From Clostridia bacterium (GTDB lineage Bacteria > Bacillota > Clostridia > Oscillospirales > Feifaniaceae): a stretch of DNA of 64,000 nt. Below are positions 35,503 through 44,212 of the stretch, piece by piece (within the stretch, counting starts at the first letter, position 1; each line of letters begins with the position of its first letter). The position numbers and the translations under genes are program-made. The stretch covers positions 1 through 64,000 of the forward strand of contig JAFWXR010000058.1 in the NCBI GenBank assembly GCA_017517965.1, written 5' to 3'. The notes below the pieces were generated by a model. That model made no database searches. It was not told the DNA's origin and worked only from the letters and a program-made list of their open reading frames with translations.

Positions 35503-35834
35503 AATACCCTGCCCTCCTTGTTGGACAAAATATGGAAATGAATATGCATTACACTCTGTCCTGCATTTTCACCGCAGTTATTTAAAACCTGGAAGTTGTT
35601 TTCTATGCCAAGTTTTTTTGTAACCTTTGAAACAGCCTCAAAAACGTGTGCAATAACGTCGCTGTTGCTTTCATTTATTTCGTCTGCACAGCTGATATGC
35701 TTCTTGGGTATTACAAGCAGATGTGTATCTGCCAGAGGATTAAGATCGTGTATTACAATGACGTTTTCATCCTCGTATTCCTTATTTGAAGGAATATCAC
35801 CGTTAATTATTTTGCAAAAAATACAGTCGTTCAT
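35478..35834 (-). CDS. HIT family nucleotide-binding hydrolase
   Basis: Histidine-triad protein, 118 residues, with N-terminal CIFCKIINGDIPS and the triad QSVMHIHFHIL. Family members hydrolyse aminoacyl-AMP or adenosine phosphoramidates, which fits a position directly after alaS. A role in clearing AMP-lysine-like adducts is inference. Confidence 0.94.
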   Translation of the reverse strand: MNDCIFCKIINGDIPSNKEYEDENVIVIHDLNPLADTHLLVIPKKHISCADEINESNSDVIAHVFEAVSKVTKKLGIENNFQVLNNCGENAGQSVMHIHFHILSNKEGRVLWSTTELK

Positions 35835-35847
35835 ACTTTTTTACCTC

Positions 35848-38478
35848 TTAAAGCATAGCTTTAACTATTTCAGGCAGAGCTTCAAAAGCTTCGGGCACTT
35901 TAGCAACGTCTTTACAGCTACCCATTGCGCTGTCGGGCTTACCGCCACCGCCGCCGCCTGTAATCTCGGCAACTTTTGCAATAACCTTACCTGCTGCAAC
36001 GCCTGCTGCAACAGCTTTTTTACCGCAAGCAACAAGAACTGTCGCTTTTCCGCCTGCTTCACCTACGAGAACTGCAACTGCAGTTTCTTCCTTGTCACGA
36101 ATAGTATCACCCATCGTACGAAGTTCGGGTGCCGCACCTTTAATCTTCGCAGTAACTATCTTAAGACCGCCGACTTCGATTGCTGACTTGAGTATATCGT
36201 CAGATGCACTTCCCGCAAGCTTTGAATTGAGTGATTCAATTTCTTTCTGTGCTTCCTTAAGTTCCTTATCGAGCTGTTTAGCCTTTGCCTCAACCTCGTG
36301 TGAGCCTGCCTTGAAGGTCTTTGCAACGTTGTCAATAACATTCTGCTTTTCATTGAGAAGTGAAATGACGTTAAGACCCGTTGTACCCTCTATTCTGCGA
36401 ACGCCTGCCGCAACTGACGTTTCAGAAATTATTTTGAAAAGACCAATCTTACCGGAATTTGAAACGTGTGTACCTCCACAGAATTCTGTTGAAATATCAC
36501 CCATTTTTACAACTCGTACAACGTCACCGTACTTTTCACCGAAAAGTGCCATTGCGCCAAGTTTCTTGGCTTCTTCAATCGGCATTTCCTTCATCTCGTT
36601 AGTGATGTTTTCGAGAATTGCATTGTTAACGAAATCTTCAACTGCTTTAAGTTCATCAGCCGTAACAGAAGCAAAATGTGTAAAGTCAAAACGCACTCTG
36701 CTTTCGTCAACGTATGAACCTGCCTGTTCAACGTGTGTACCGAGTGTATTTCTCAGTGCAGCCTGAAGAAGATGTGCTGCAGAGTGATTTCTCATTATAG
36801 ATTTGCGTCTGTCCGTGTCAATAGCAAGTGTTACCGTGTCACCAACTGCAACCTGACCTTTCGTAACCTTTGCAATGTGCAGGAACTTCTTGTCATGCGT
36901 CTTCTTACAATCAGTTACTTCAGCGGCAAAACCGTCATTTGTAATAACACCGCTGTCGCCGACCTGACCGCCGCTTTCACCGTAGAAAGGGGTCTTATCC
37001 GTAATGATAGTAACGCTGTCACCCTCTGATGCCGCCGTAACTATTTCATCACCGTTTATGATTGCAAGCACCTTACCTTCAGCCGTATTTTCGGTATAGC
37101 CGACAAATACAGTTTCGGGGGTGTTTACCTTGCCGAGTATATCCTCCGCCCATGCTGACTCATTTTTAGCGTTATGAGCATCTCTTGCACGCTTCTTCTG
37201 TGCATCCATCATAACTGCAAAGTCTTCTTCATTGACAGATATACCCTTTTCTTCAGCTATATCCTTTGTAAGATCAAGCGGGAAACCGTACGTGTCATAC
37301 AGTTTAAATGCCTGCTCACCCGAAAGTTCACTGCCACCGTTTGCCTTGACCTCATCAATATAGGAAGCAAGAATGGAAAGACCCTGGTCAATAGTCTGAT
37401 TGAAGGAAAGTTCCTCATTGTAGATAAGTTTTCTGATGTAATCCTGCTTTTCTCTGAGTTCGGGATAAGCACCGCCACTCTGCTCGATAACCTTGTTGCA
37501 AAGTTCATATAAGAAAGGCTCTTTAAGACCGAGAAGTCTGCCGTGTCTTGCAGCACGTCTGATAAGTCTTCTGAGAACGTATCCTCTGCCTTCGTTAGAC
37601 GGAATAACACCGTCTGCAATCATCATCGTCGTGCCTCTGATATGGTCGGTTATAACACGGACAGAAACGTCTTTATCATTATCCTTGCCGTATTCTACAC
37701 CTGTAATCTTTGCGATTTCCTTGATGATGTCAGCAATGGTATCAACCTCAAACATATTGTCAACACCCTGCATCACGCAAGCGAGACGTTCAAGACCCAT
37801 ACCCGTATCTATGTTGGGATGCTCAAGTCTGTTATAGTTGCCTGCTTCATCTCTGTCAAACTGTGTGAAAACGTTGTTCCACACTTCAACGTATCTGTCA
37901 CAGTCACAACCTACTGCACAACCGGGCTTGCCGCAGCCTTTTTCGGGACCTCTGTCAATATAAATTTCAGAACAGGGACCGCAGGGACCTGTACCATGCT
38001 CCCAGAAGTTATCCTCCTTGCCGAGACGCACGATTCGCTCAGGTGAAACACCTACATTTTTAGTCCAGATTTCAAAAGCCTCGTCATCCTCTTCGTAGAT
38101 GGATACCCATATCTTATCAACGGGAATTTCCATAACCTTTGTTAAAAATTCCCATGACCACGCAGTAGCCTCTTTCTTAAAATAGTCACCGAAAGAGAAG
38201 TTTCCGAGCATTTCAAAAAAAGTACCGTGTCTTGCGGTCTTACCTACTCTTTCAATGTCGGGTGTTCTTATGCATTTCTGGCAGGTCGTAACCCTTTTTC
38301 TCGGAGGAACTTCCTGACCTGTAAAATAACGCTTAAGGGGCGCCATACCCGAGTTGATAAGAAGCAAACTCGGATCGTTTTTGGGAACGAGCGAGAATGA
38401 GGGCATTCTCAGATGTCCTTTACTCTCGAAAAATGAAAGATACTTCTCACGTATCTCATTCAAACCCATGTACTCCAT
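35848..38478 (-). CDS. alaS: Alanyl-tRNA synthetase
   Basis: Class II synthetase of 876 residues. Aminoacylation core with RMPSFSLVPKNDPSLLLINSGMAP and RHGTFFEMLGNFSFGDYFK, a CGPCSEIYIDRG loop, the editing domain with HSAAHLL (metal His pair) and CGGTHVSNSG (third/fourth ligands), and the C-terminal Gly-rich DHHA1-type GGGGGGKPDSAMG. All key residues are present. AGGAG precedes the ATG. It is controlled by an Ala T-box. Confidence 0.98.
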   Translation of the reverse strand: MEYMGLNEIREKYLSFFESKGHLRMPSFSLVPKNDPSLLLINSGMAPLKRYFTGQEVPPRKRVTTCQKCIRTPDIERVGKTARHGTFFEMLGNFSFGDYFKKEATAWSWEFLTKVMEIPVDKIWVSIYEEDDEAFEIWTKNVGVSPERIVRLGKEDNFWEHGTGPCGPCSEIYIDRGPEKGCGKPGCAVGCDCDRYVEVWNNVFTQFDRDEAGNYNRLEHPNIDTGMGLERLACVMQGVDNMFEVDTIADIIKEIAKITGVEYGKDNDKDVSVRVITDHIRGTTMMIADGVIPSNEGRGYVLRRLIRRAARHGRLLGLKEPFLYELCNKVIEQSGGAYPELREKQDYIRKLIYNEELSFNQTIDQGLSILASYIDEVKANGGSELSGEQAFKLYDTYGFPLDLTKDIAEEKGISVNEEDFAVMMDAQKKRARDAHNAKNESAWAEDILGKVNTPETVFVGYTENTAEGKVLAIINGDEIVTAASEGDSVTIITDKTPFYGESGGQVGDSGVITNDGFAAEVTDCKKTHDKKFLHIAKVTKGQVAVGDTVTLAIDTDRRKSIMRNHSAAHLLQAALRNTLGTHVEQAGSYVDESRVRFDFTHFASVTADELKAVEDFVNNAILENITNEMKEMPIEEAKKLGAMALFGEKYGDVVRVVKMGDISTEFCGGTHVSNSGKIGLFKIISETSVAAGVRRIEGTTGLNVISLLNEKQNVIDNVAKTFKAGSHEVEAKAKQLDKELKEAQKEIESLNSKLAGSASDDILKSAIEVGGLKIVTAKIKGAAPELRTMGDTIRDKEETAVAVLVGEAGGKATVLVACGKKAVAAGVAAGKVIAKVAEITGGGGGGKPDSAMGSCKDVAKVPEAFEALPEIVKAML

Positions 38479-38509
38479 ACTATTTCTCCTCTATGTTAAA
38501 AATTTTTCA

Positions 38510-38550
38510 CAAAAATAAATGCTCTCATCCCATACGACAGGGACGAGAGC
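38510..38550 (-). terminator. alaS T-box terminator
   Basis: Minus-strand stem GCTCTCGTCCC with GGGATGAGAGC (arms 38540-38550 and 38521-38531, one wobble) followed by ATTTATTTTT. Confidence 0.85.
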
Positions 38551-38745
38551 ATAAAACTCACGCGGTACCACCCTTATTCCTGCATAATGCAGACACTTTA
38601 GGTCGGGCTTTAACGCACCCGTTGCGGCCTTTCGGGCAGACTCAGAAAACAGCTTTCACATAAAACGACCTAAAGGGGCTCACAGCCACGGCACCCTATC
38701 TCTCTGTAGATCCTAAATATGCTACTCTTTTTCGTCACAGTCTTA
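38521..38745 (-). promoter_or_regulatory. T-box leader, Ala specific
   Basis: On the minus strand the T-box core GGGTGGTACCGCG spans 38561-38573. The Stem I region begins near 38740 with AGAGTAGC and AGAGAGA elements. In the specifier position (GTGAAA-GCT-GTTTTCTGAG) the codon is GCT at 38651-38653, Ala. The terminator above is the regulated element. Confidence 0.92.
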
Positions 38746-38759
38746 TTATATATAGATAT

Positions 38760-38788
38760 ATATTACTACTTACTTTTTAAATTGTCAA
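38760..38788 (-). promoter_or_regulatory. alaS promoter
   Basis: Minus strand TTGACA (38783-38788), 17-bp spacer, TAATAT (38760-38765). The -35 and spacer lie in the last codons of the PBP gene. Confidence 0.75.
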
Positions 38789-40346
38789 TATCATTTACTA
38801 TACGTGCAAAACAGGGTGCTGCAGAAGCACTTCCGCTTCTGCCGTTTTCAACGATTACACTGATTACGTACTTCGGCTCATCGGCAGGAAAAAAGCCTGC
38901 AAACCAGCCGTGTACCTCTTTGTTCTTCCAACCCGTTTCAGCGCTTGCAGTTTTGCCGCCCGCAGTAGTATTTTCGGGTTTTGCACTCGTACCCGTACCC
39001 TCGTTAACCGTATCCGTCATCATCTGTTTTAAAATATCTGCCGTTTCTTTTTTAATACTCCGATACTTTTCTTCTCCGCTGACGTATTCCGTGATACTTC
39101 CGTCGGAATTTTTCAGTCCTTCAATCAGTCGCATAGGTGTGTATTCGCCACCGTTTACAACGGTAAGAACTATTGATGCGGCATCGAGCGGAGAAACGGT
39201 TATATCCCCCTGACCGATAGATACGTTTGCCGTGAGTCCGTCTGTAACTCTGCTCTTTTCTAAAACTGCAGCAGACCCTTTTATCTTGTTGCATAGTACC
39301 TTTTCTTTGCCGAGACCAAAACGTTTTGCCATATCTATCAAGTTGACATAACCAGTTTTTAAACCAGTGGCGATAAAATACGGATTACACGAATTTATAA
39401 ATGCGTTTCTCATATCAACCTCACCGTGTCCTTCTTCCTTATGACACGAAAACCTCCTATCGCCAACCTTGATACTGCCGTCACACACGAGACTCTCGCT
39501 GTACGTACCGTTTTCTATTGCTGCGGCTGCAGTAATTATTTTGAATACCGAACCGAGATTATAATTTCTCAGCGTTCTGTTTATCAGTTCACCTTCACCG
39601 CTGTCAAGATAATCGCTGACACTGTCCGTATCGTAGTCAGGCCTGCTTACAAGCGCTTTTATATCGCCTTTTGTATCACAGACTACTACCGCCCCTTTTT
39701 CAACGTATTCATCTGCCGCTTTGTTTGCAATTTTCTGTATTTCTTTATCAATAGTAAGAATAACGCCTGCCTCATTTTCATAGCTTTCCGAAAATATGGA
39801 GACGCCCGTTCCGCCAAATTGTTTAGACAGCGCAGTAAGGGTAGTATGTGCTTCTACTTTACCTCCGTTACTTCTGAGAAACTCGTTGAAATTTTCTTCA
39901 ATACCCGTAACCCCGTCACCATCCGAGTTTACATAACCCGTTATGTGATTTAACAATTCACTTGAATCCATCGGCACTTTTACCACCGTTATTCCATCCG
40001 CCTTAAATGACTCGTCCACCCTGATGCAAAACGGTTTCTTAGTTTTTAATTTTTCCTCTACTTCATCAAGTCCAGCACCATGCAGTGTTAAAGCATATTT
40101 ACTTTTAAGTTCCGACGGCGAAACGATTGCAATATATCCGTCTGTATCATAAGTCAATCTTTCGCCGTTACAATCATAGATATACCCTCTTCTTGATACC
40201 ACATCAAGAGAATATGTCTGCTGTCTGACCGCCGCAGAAGAATATCTTCCGTCATTATCAAGAGCAATCCCCATAATGCGCAACAGTAAAACCGACAAAC
40301 ACAATATAAAAATATAAAACACCGTGAATAATTTCTTTTCCTGCAT
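38766..40346 (-). CDS. Class B penicillin-binding protein
   Basis: Peptidoglycan transpeptidase, 526 residues: one N-terminal membrane helix (about 5-26), a dimerisation region starting SRRGYIYDCNGERLT, then the transpeptidase domain. The catalytic SxxK is GSVFK (Ser about 266), the second motif SCN (about 319-321), and the third is KTA (about 465-467) instead of KTG. GGAGG fixes the ATG at 40346; the longer frame uses a GTG without a site. It follows mltG and U32 genes, as PbpI (YrrR) does in Bacillus, where it is a sporulation PBP; equivalence is inferred. Confidence 0.9.
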   Translation of the reverse strand: MQEKKLFTVFYIFILCLSVLLLRIMGIALDNDGRYSSAAVRQQTYSLDVVSRRGYIYDCNGERLTYDTDGYIAIVSPSELKSKYALTLHGAGLDEVEEKLKTKKPFCIRVDESFKADGITVVKVPMDSSELLNHITGYVNSDGDGVTGIEENFNEFLRSNGGKVEAHTTLTALSKQFGGTGVSIFSESYENEAGVILTIDKEIQKIANKAADEYVEKGAVVVCDTKGDIKALVSRPDYDTDSVSDYLDSGEGELINRTLRNYNLGSVFKIITAAAAIENGTYSESLVCDGSIKVGDRRFSCHKEEGHGEVDMRNAFINSCNPYFIATGLKTGYVNLIDMAKRFGLGKEKVLCNKIKGSAAVLEKSRVTDGLTANVSIGQGDITVSPLDAASIVLTVVNGGEYTPMRLIEGLKNSDGSITEYVSGEEKYRSIKKETADILKQMMTDTVNEGTGTSAKPENTTAGGKTASAETGWKNKEVHGWFAGFFPADEPKYVISVIVENGRSGSASAAPCFARIVNDIDNLKSK

Positions 40347-40383
40347 TATGTGCCTCCAAAAAAATATGTACACGGTGTTTTCT

Positions 40384-41604
40384 TTATTTGATTTTCTTTC
40401 TAATCATTGAATGCATAGGTACGGGCACGTCGCACGGAATATAAAGTTTCTGCTCCGAATGTGGTGCATCAGCTATTTCATTCATATTTTCATCAAAAAT
40501 TTTGACATTTTCTATGACTATGTTGTCACCTACGGGGACGAGTATATCTATCTCATCACCTGCATAAAACTTATTTCTCTGCGATGCAATTATAAGTTTA
40601 TTCTCCTCATCATACCCTTCGGTATATGCAATAAACTCATAATCCCTTTCGTAACTGTTGGTAGAAGTAACCTGTCCGTCAGACGGTCTGCCACCAAAAA
40701 AGCCTTCAAAATATGCCCTGTGACTTACCTTACATACTTCTTCATAAGCTTTTTCGTCAAAAACATAGTTTTCGGGGTCTGAGAGATATCTGTCAATCTC
40801 TTTTCTGTATGCCGACACGATTGTGGCAACGTAAAACTCACTTTTCACCCTGCCCTCTATCTTAAAACTGTATACGCCGGCTTCAACAAGTTCAGGTATA
40901 CGTTTTATAAGACACAGATCCTTCGAGTTAAAGATAAAGGTGCCGTTTTCATCTTCAGTAACGGGAAAATACTCTCCCGGTCTTTTTTCTTCCACAACTG
41001 AGTATTTCCACCTGCAAGGCTGAGCACAGTCACCCTTATTCGAATCCCTGCCCGTCATATAGTTGGAAAGAAGACATCTTCCCGAATATGATACGCACAT
41101 TGCCCCGTGTACAAATGCTTCAAGCTCTGCCCCGCTTTTTTCGCCTATCTCAGCAATTTCTCTGCAGGATAACTCACGTGCAAGCACAACCCTTTTTGCA
41201 CCAAGCTCGGTCCATTTTTTAGCCGTCAGCCAGTTTACGTTGTTTGCCTGGGTGGAGATGTGTATTTCCATATCAGGTGCAATTTCACGCACAAGCGTAA
41301 GCATACCCAAATCGCTTACGATAACGGCATCCACGCCGAGTTTATCAAGTTCTGCAATATAACTTTTTAGTTCCTCAAAATCATCGTTTCTCGGATAGAC
41401 GTTGAGTGTTACGTAAACCTTAACACCTCTTGTATGTGCATACTCTAAGCCTTCCTCGAAATCCTCATACGAGAAATTTTCACTTGCAGTACGCAGACCG
41501 AAACGTTTTCCCGCACAGTATACTGCATCCGCACCGTAGTCGATTGCCACTTTGAGTTTCAAAAGCGAGCCCGCAGGTGCAAGAAGTTCAACTTTTTTAT
41601 TCAT
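40384..41604 (-). CDS. Peptidase U32 family protein (probable RNA hydroxylation)
   Basis: A 406-residue U32 protein: TIM-barrel start ELLAPAGSLLKLKVAIDYGADAVY and the signature EAFVHGAMCVSYSGRCLLSNYMTGR followed by DCAQPCRWKY, whose Cys residues are cluster ligands in relatives. Members such as TrhP (YrrO in Bacillus) and RlhA hydroxylate tRNA or rRNA; a tRNA U34 role is likely from the mltG-proximal position. Proteolysis is doubtful. C-terminal beta-barrel domain about 320-406. Confidence 0.88.
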   Translation of the reverse strand: MNKKVELLAPAGSLLKLKVAIDYGADAVYCAGKRFGLRTASENFSYEDFEEGLEYAHTRGVKVYVTLNVYPRNDDFEELKSYIAELDKLGVDAVIVSDLGMLTLVREIAPDMEIHISTQANNVNWLTAKKWTELGAKRVVLARELSCREIAEIGEKSGAELEAFVHGAMCVSYSGRCLLSNYMTGRDSNKGDCAQPCRWKYSVVEEKRPGEYFPVTEDENGTFIFNSKDLCLIKRIPELVEAGVYSFKIEGRVKSEFYVATIVSAYRKEIDRYLSDPENYVFDEKAYEEVCKVSHRAYFEGFFGGRPSDGQVTSTNSYERDYEFIAYTEGYDEENKLIIASQRNKFYAGDEIDILVPVGDNIVIENVKIFDENMNEIADAPHSEQKLYIPCDVPVPMHSMIRKKIK

Positions 41605-41605
41605 A

Positions 41606-42763
41606 TTAACCTACCGTTCCCGTTCCCCACGTTGCTGAAGCAGAATTAACCGCCGCATTGTGTTCTGCAAGCGTCTTGGAGAAATGATGTACTCCGCTTC
41701 CGTCAACAACGAAATAATAATAGTCCGTATCAGCAGGATAAAGCACCGCTTTTATAGATGCAAGTCCTGGTGATGCAATAGGTCCTACGGGAAGACCCGG
41801 ATTCAAATAAGTGTTGTACGGACTGTCAATCTTTGTATCTGCAATGGAGAGAACACTTTTTCTTTCTTCCAGAACGTACTGAATGGTCGCACACGACTGC
41901 AGATAACCGTACGCATCACTGTTAAGTCTGTTAGAGAATACCGATGCTACCGTCGGCCTGTCATCGTCATTAGCCGCTTCTCTTTCTACAACCGACGCAA
42001 ATGTAACCACCTCATCCATTGTGTAACCGAGTTCGTGTGTTCTTGCAATGAGGTCACCGTCATACTTCGATGCAAAATTGCTTAAAAATTTCTTTAATAC
42101 ACTCTTAGGATTATCATCTTTAAAGAAATTGTAGGTGTCAGGGAAAAGATATCCCTCAAACTTATTGTCTCTTTCAGGAATCTCTTTTAAAAACTCATAT
42201 CCGAAATCATCATGCTCCATTGAATAATACAAATCCTTTGCTGAGCAGACGCCTGCTTCTTCAAGTTTTGCAAATATTTCACGGAGTTCATATCCTTCGG
42301 GTATGGTTACGGTTATTTCATCTCTCGGAACCGTCTGTTTGAGTTTTACACAAAGCTGCAGATAGTCCATATCCGTATTAAGCTCGTATCTGCCATACTG
42401 CATCTGACTTGCGTATCCCGTAACCCTTGAAAAGAGTTTGAACACGCCCTTGTGATTTATCACGCCTGCTTCTTCAAGCATATCTGCAATCTGATTGGTC
42501 GACGAACCTTTCGGAACAACGATTTCAACAGTTCCTTCAGGCTTCATCAGCCCGAGCATATCGTTTGCAACGTTAATTGCCCATACTGCCAGCAATATCG
42601 ACGCAATTGCCACAAAGCAGATGTAGTAAACCCTGTGTCTTAATTTGCGTTGTTTTGCCGCACGACGTCTTTTTTCTTCTTTTTTCATCTTTATAGCCTT
42701 ATGTCTCTCAATATCTTCTCTGTTATAGCTGTGAGTTTCGCCATTATTATTTTTGTAGTCCAT
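41606..42763 (-). CDS. mltG: Endolytic murein transglycosylase MltG
   Basis: Membrane-anchored enzyme of 385 residues that cuts nascent glycan strands. A long basic cytosolic tail (RHKAIKMKKEEKRRRAAKQRK) precedes one membrane helix (about 47-67), a LysM-like region (VEIVVPKGSSTNQIADMLEE) and the YceG domain. The catalytic Glu lies in ASVVEREA. Later motifs DSPYNTYLNPGLPVGPIASPG are typical. GGAGGG precedes the ATG. It starts a block with a U32 protein and a PBP. Confidence 0.96.
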   Translation of the reverse strand: MDYKNNNGETHSYNREDIERHKAIKMKKEEKRRRAAKQRKLRHRVYYICFVAIASILLAVWAINVANDMLGLMKPEGTVEIVVPKGSSTNQIADMLEEAGVINHKGVFKLFSRVTGYASQMQYGRYELNTDMDYLQLCVKLKQTVPRDEITVTIPEGYELREIFAKLEEAGVCSAKDLYYSMEHDDFGYEFLKEIPERDNKFEGYLFPDTYNFFKDDNPKSVLKKFLSNFASKYDGDLIARTHELGYTMDEVVTFASVVEREAANDDDRPTVASVFSNRLNSDAYGYLQSCATIQYVLEERKSVLSIADTKIDSPYNTYLNPGLPVGPIASPGLASIKAVLYPADTDYYYFVVDGSGVHHFSKTLAEHNAAVNSASATWGTGTVG

Positions 42764-42829
42764 AGTCCCTCCGCAGTAACAATTCTCACGTATATGACAT
42801 AGTATGAGTCAGTAAGTGAGGTGAAATAT

Positions 42830-42931
42830 ATGTGCTTCTGTAACGACAATAATAACAACAGCTGTCTTTGGATCATCATCGCTATCATTGTGATCTTCGT
42901 TATCAGCAACACCTGCTGCTGCAACGACTAA
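42830..42931 (+). CDS. Tiny Cys/Asn-rich membrane peptide
   Basis: A 33-codon gene with an ideal ribosome site (GAGGTGAAATAT before ATG). The peptide starts MCFCNDNNNNSC, has a hydrophobic helix LWIIIAIIVIFVIS, and ends NTCCCND. It has six Cys, with Cys/Asn clusters at both ends of a single membrane segment. It is divergent from mltG and convergent with the DJ-1 gene. Small Asn/Cys/Gly-rich single-helix peptides of this type occur in clostridia, some related to spores (YjcZ-like). I do not know its function. Too short for routine gene finders. Confidence 0.7.
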   Translation: MCFCNDNNNNSCLWIIIAIIVIFVISNTCCCND

Positions 42932-42952
42932 AGCACTGTTTCCGAAAGACAA

Positions 42953-42975
42953 GGGGTGGAGTGAAAACTCTGCCC
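42953..42975 (+). terminator. Weak hairpin after the tiny gene
   Basis: GGGTGGAGT pairs with ACTCTGCCC (two wobbles, 4-nt loop), followed by TTTATCTTATTT. It may serve the tiny plus-strand gene. Confidence 0.4.
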
Positions 42976-42981
42976 TTTATC

Positions 42982-43518
42982 TTATTTGTAAAGCATATTG
43001 CTTTTCATATTTTCTGCCGCATCTTCACCATACAAAGCAGCACCAAGCATATACCCGAATTCAAGGGCAGTTCCGGCACCTCTTGAAGTGATTATATTAC
43101 CGTCACGTACCGCTTTTTCATTTTTGTATATCATACCGGTACAGTATTTATCATAACCCGTAAAACATGTACCGCACTTTCCTTCTAGCATACCTCTTTT
43201 TCCGAGTATTGACGGTGCTGCACAAATTGCACCGATATAAATACCCTTATCATAAGCATACTTTAAAAACTTATCGGCATTCTCATCACTGTCAAGTATC
43301 TCATAACCTGGTCCGCCGGGAAGAACAAGCATTTCACACTTTTCCATATCAACAGCATCTGCCGTTACATCTGCCTCTACCCTGACACCTCTTGCGCTTA
43401 TGACTGCTTTATCTTTTACACCGACCGTCTTAACGTCAGCACCCATTCTGCGCAGAATGTCAAGCGGTGCAAGTGCCTCAATATCCTCAAAGCCGTCTGC
43501 CAAAAGAATGTAAACCAT
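42982..43518 (-). CDS. DJ-1/PfpI family protein
   Basis: A 178-residue DJ-1 fold protein starting VYILLADGFEDIEALAPLDILRR, with the nucleophile-elbow Cys in GAICAAPSIL and LPGGPGYEIL. Members act as deglycase, chaperone or stress protein; YajL/ThiJ-like. Target unknown. It is last in the thyX block. Confidence 0.92.
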   Translation of the reverse strand: MVYILLADGFEDIEALAPLDILRRMGADVKTVGVKDKAVISARGVRVEADVTADAVDMEKCEMLVLPGGPGYEILDSDENADKFLKYAYDKGIYIGAICAAPSILGKRGMLEGKCGTCFTGYDKYCTGMIYKNEKAVRDGNIITSRGAGTALEFGYMLGAALYGEDAAENMKSNMLYK

Positions 43519-43528
43519 AATAAACCTC

Positions 43529-44212
43529 CTATTCCATTAAAAGACCGACGTGGGCATCATTTCCCCACTTAAAACCGCCAAAGCATTTTGACATTGCAAA
43601 ACGGTCTCTCTTTACGTTTTTCGTACAAGCCATATCAATAACAACTTGTCCCTCTTTTATATGGTATGCAATAAAATCATCATCGTTGCATACTGTATGT
43701 CCACCGTTTTGAATATGTGTTCTTACAGCAAATTCAAATAGGTCATAATCACGTTTTAACGGGTATTCCAGACGTTCATATTCTTCCCTGCTCAAAACCT
43801 TATCTTTCGTACCCTCGGGCATATCGAAGACCGTGACCGTATCTGTAGGCAGATTTTTTTCAAAACCGCATACGGCATAATAGTCATACAGTTTTTCATT
43901 TGCCGGCAGTAGAAAGACCCCTGAAAAGCCCTTTTCTTCAAGAGTTTCGCAAACCTCGTCAAGAAGTTTTTTCATAAGACCACAATTTCTAAACTTTTCA
44001 ACTGTCATTGCGCCGTATATATAACCTATCTTATGTCCATTATATATCATTTCAATAACAAGTAAACTCGATGATATCTCGCCGTCTGTTTTTAAGGCAA
44101 ACACCATCGGAGATAACGAAAACAACTCATCAACAAAACTTTCTCCATCTCCGAAAATTCGTACCCAATTATGTTTAATTATTTGTATATCTTTTGTATC
44201 TGTAATAATCAT
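43529..44212 (-). CDS. GNAT family N-acetyltransferase
   Basis: A 227-residue protein with an N-terminal GNAT domain: IGYIYGAMTVEKFRNCGLMKKLLDEVCETL (acetyl-CoA loop region) and LLPANEKLYDYYAVCGFEK. The C-terminal 80 residues are less conserved. The substrate is unknown. The start overlaps the DUF2156 gene by 4 bp, so the two are coupled. Confidence 0.85.
   Translation of the reverse strand: MIITDTKDIQIIKHNWVRIFGDGESFVDELFSLSPMVFALKTDGEISSSLLVIEMIYNGHKIGYIYGAMTVEKFRNCGLMKKLLDEVCETLEEKGFSGVFLLPANEKLYDYYAVCGFEKNLPTDTVTVFDMPEGTKDKVLSREEYERLEYPLKRDYDLFEFAVRTHIQNGGHTVCNDDDFIAYHIKEGQVVIDMACTKNVKRDRFAMSKCFGGFKWGNDAHVGLLME

Noticed and set aside
42764-42829. Sporulation sigma factor promoter (CATACTAT) before mltG
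   Set aside because: A -10-like CATACTAT is present on the minus strand, but no matching -35 at the right spacing could be found.
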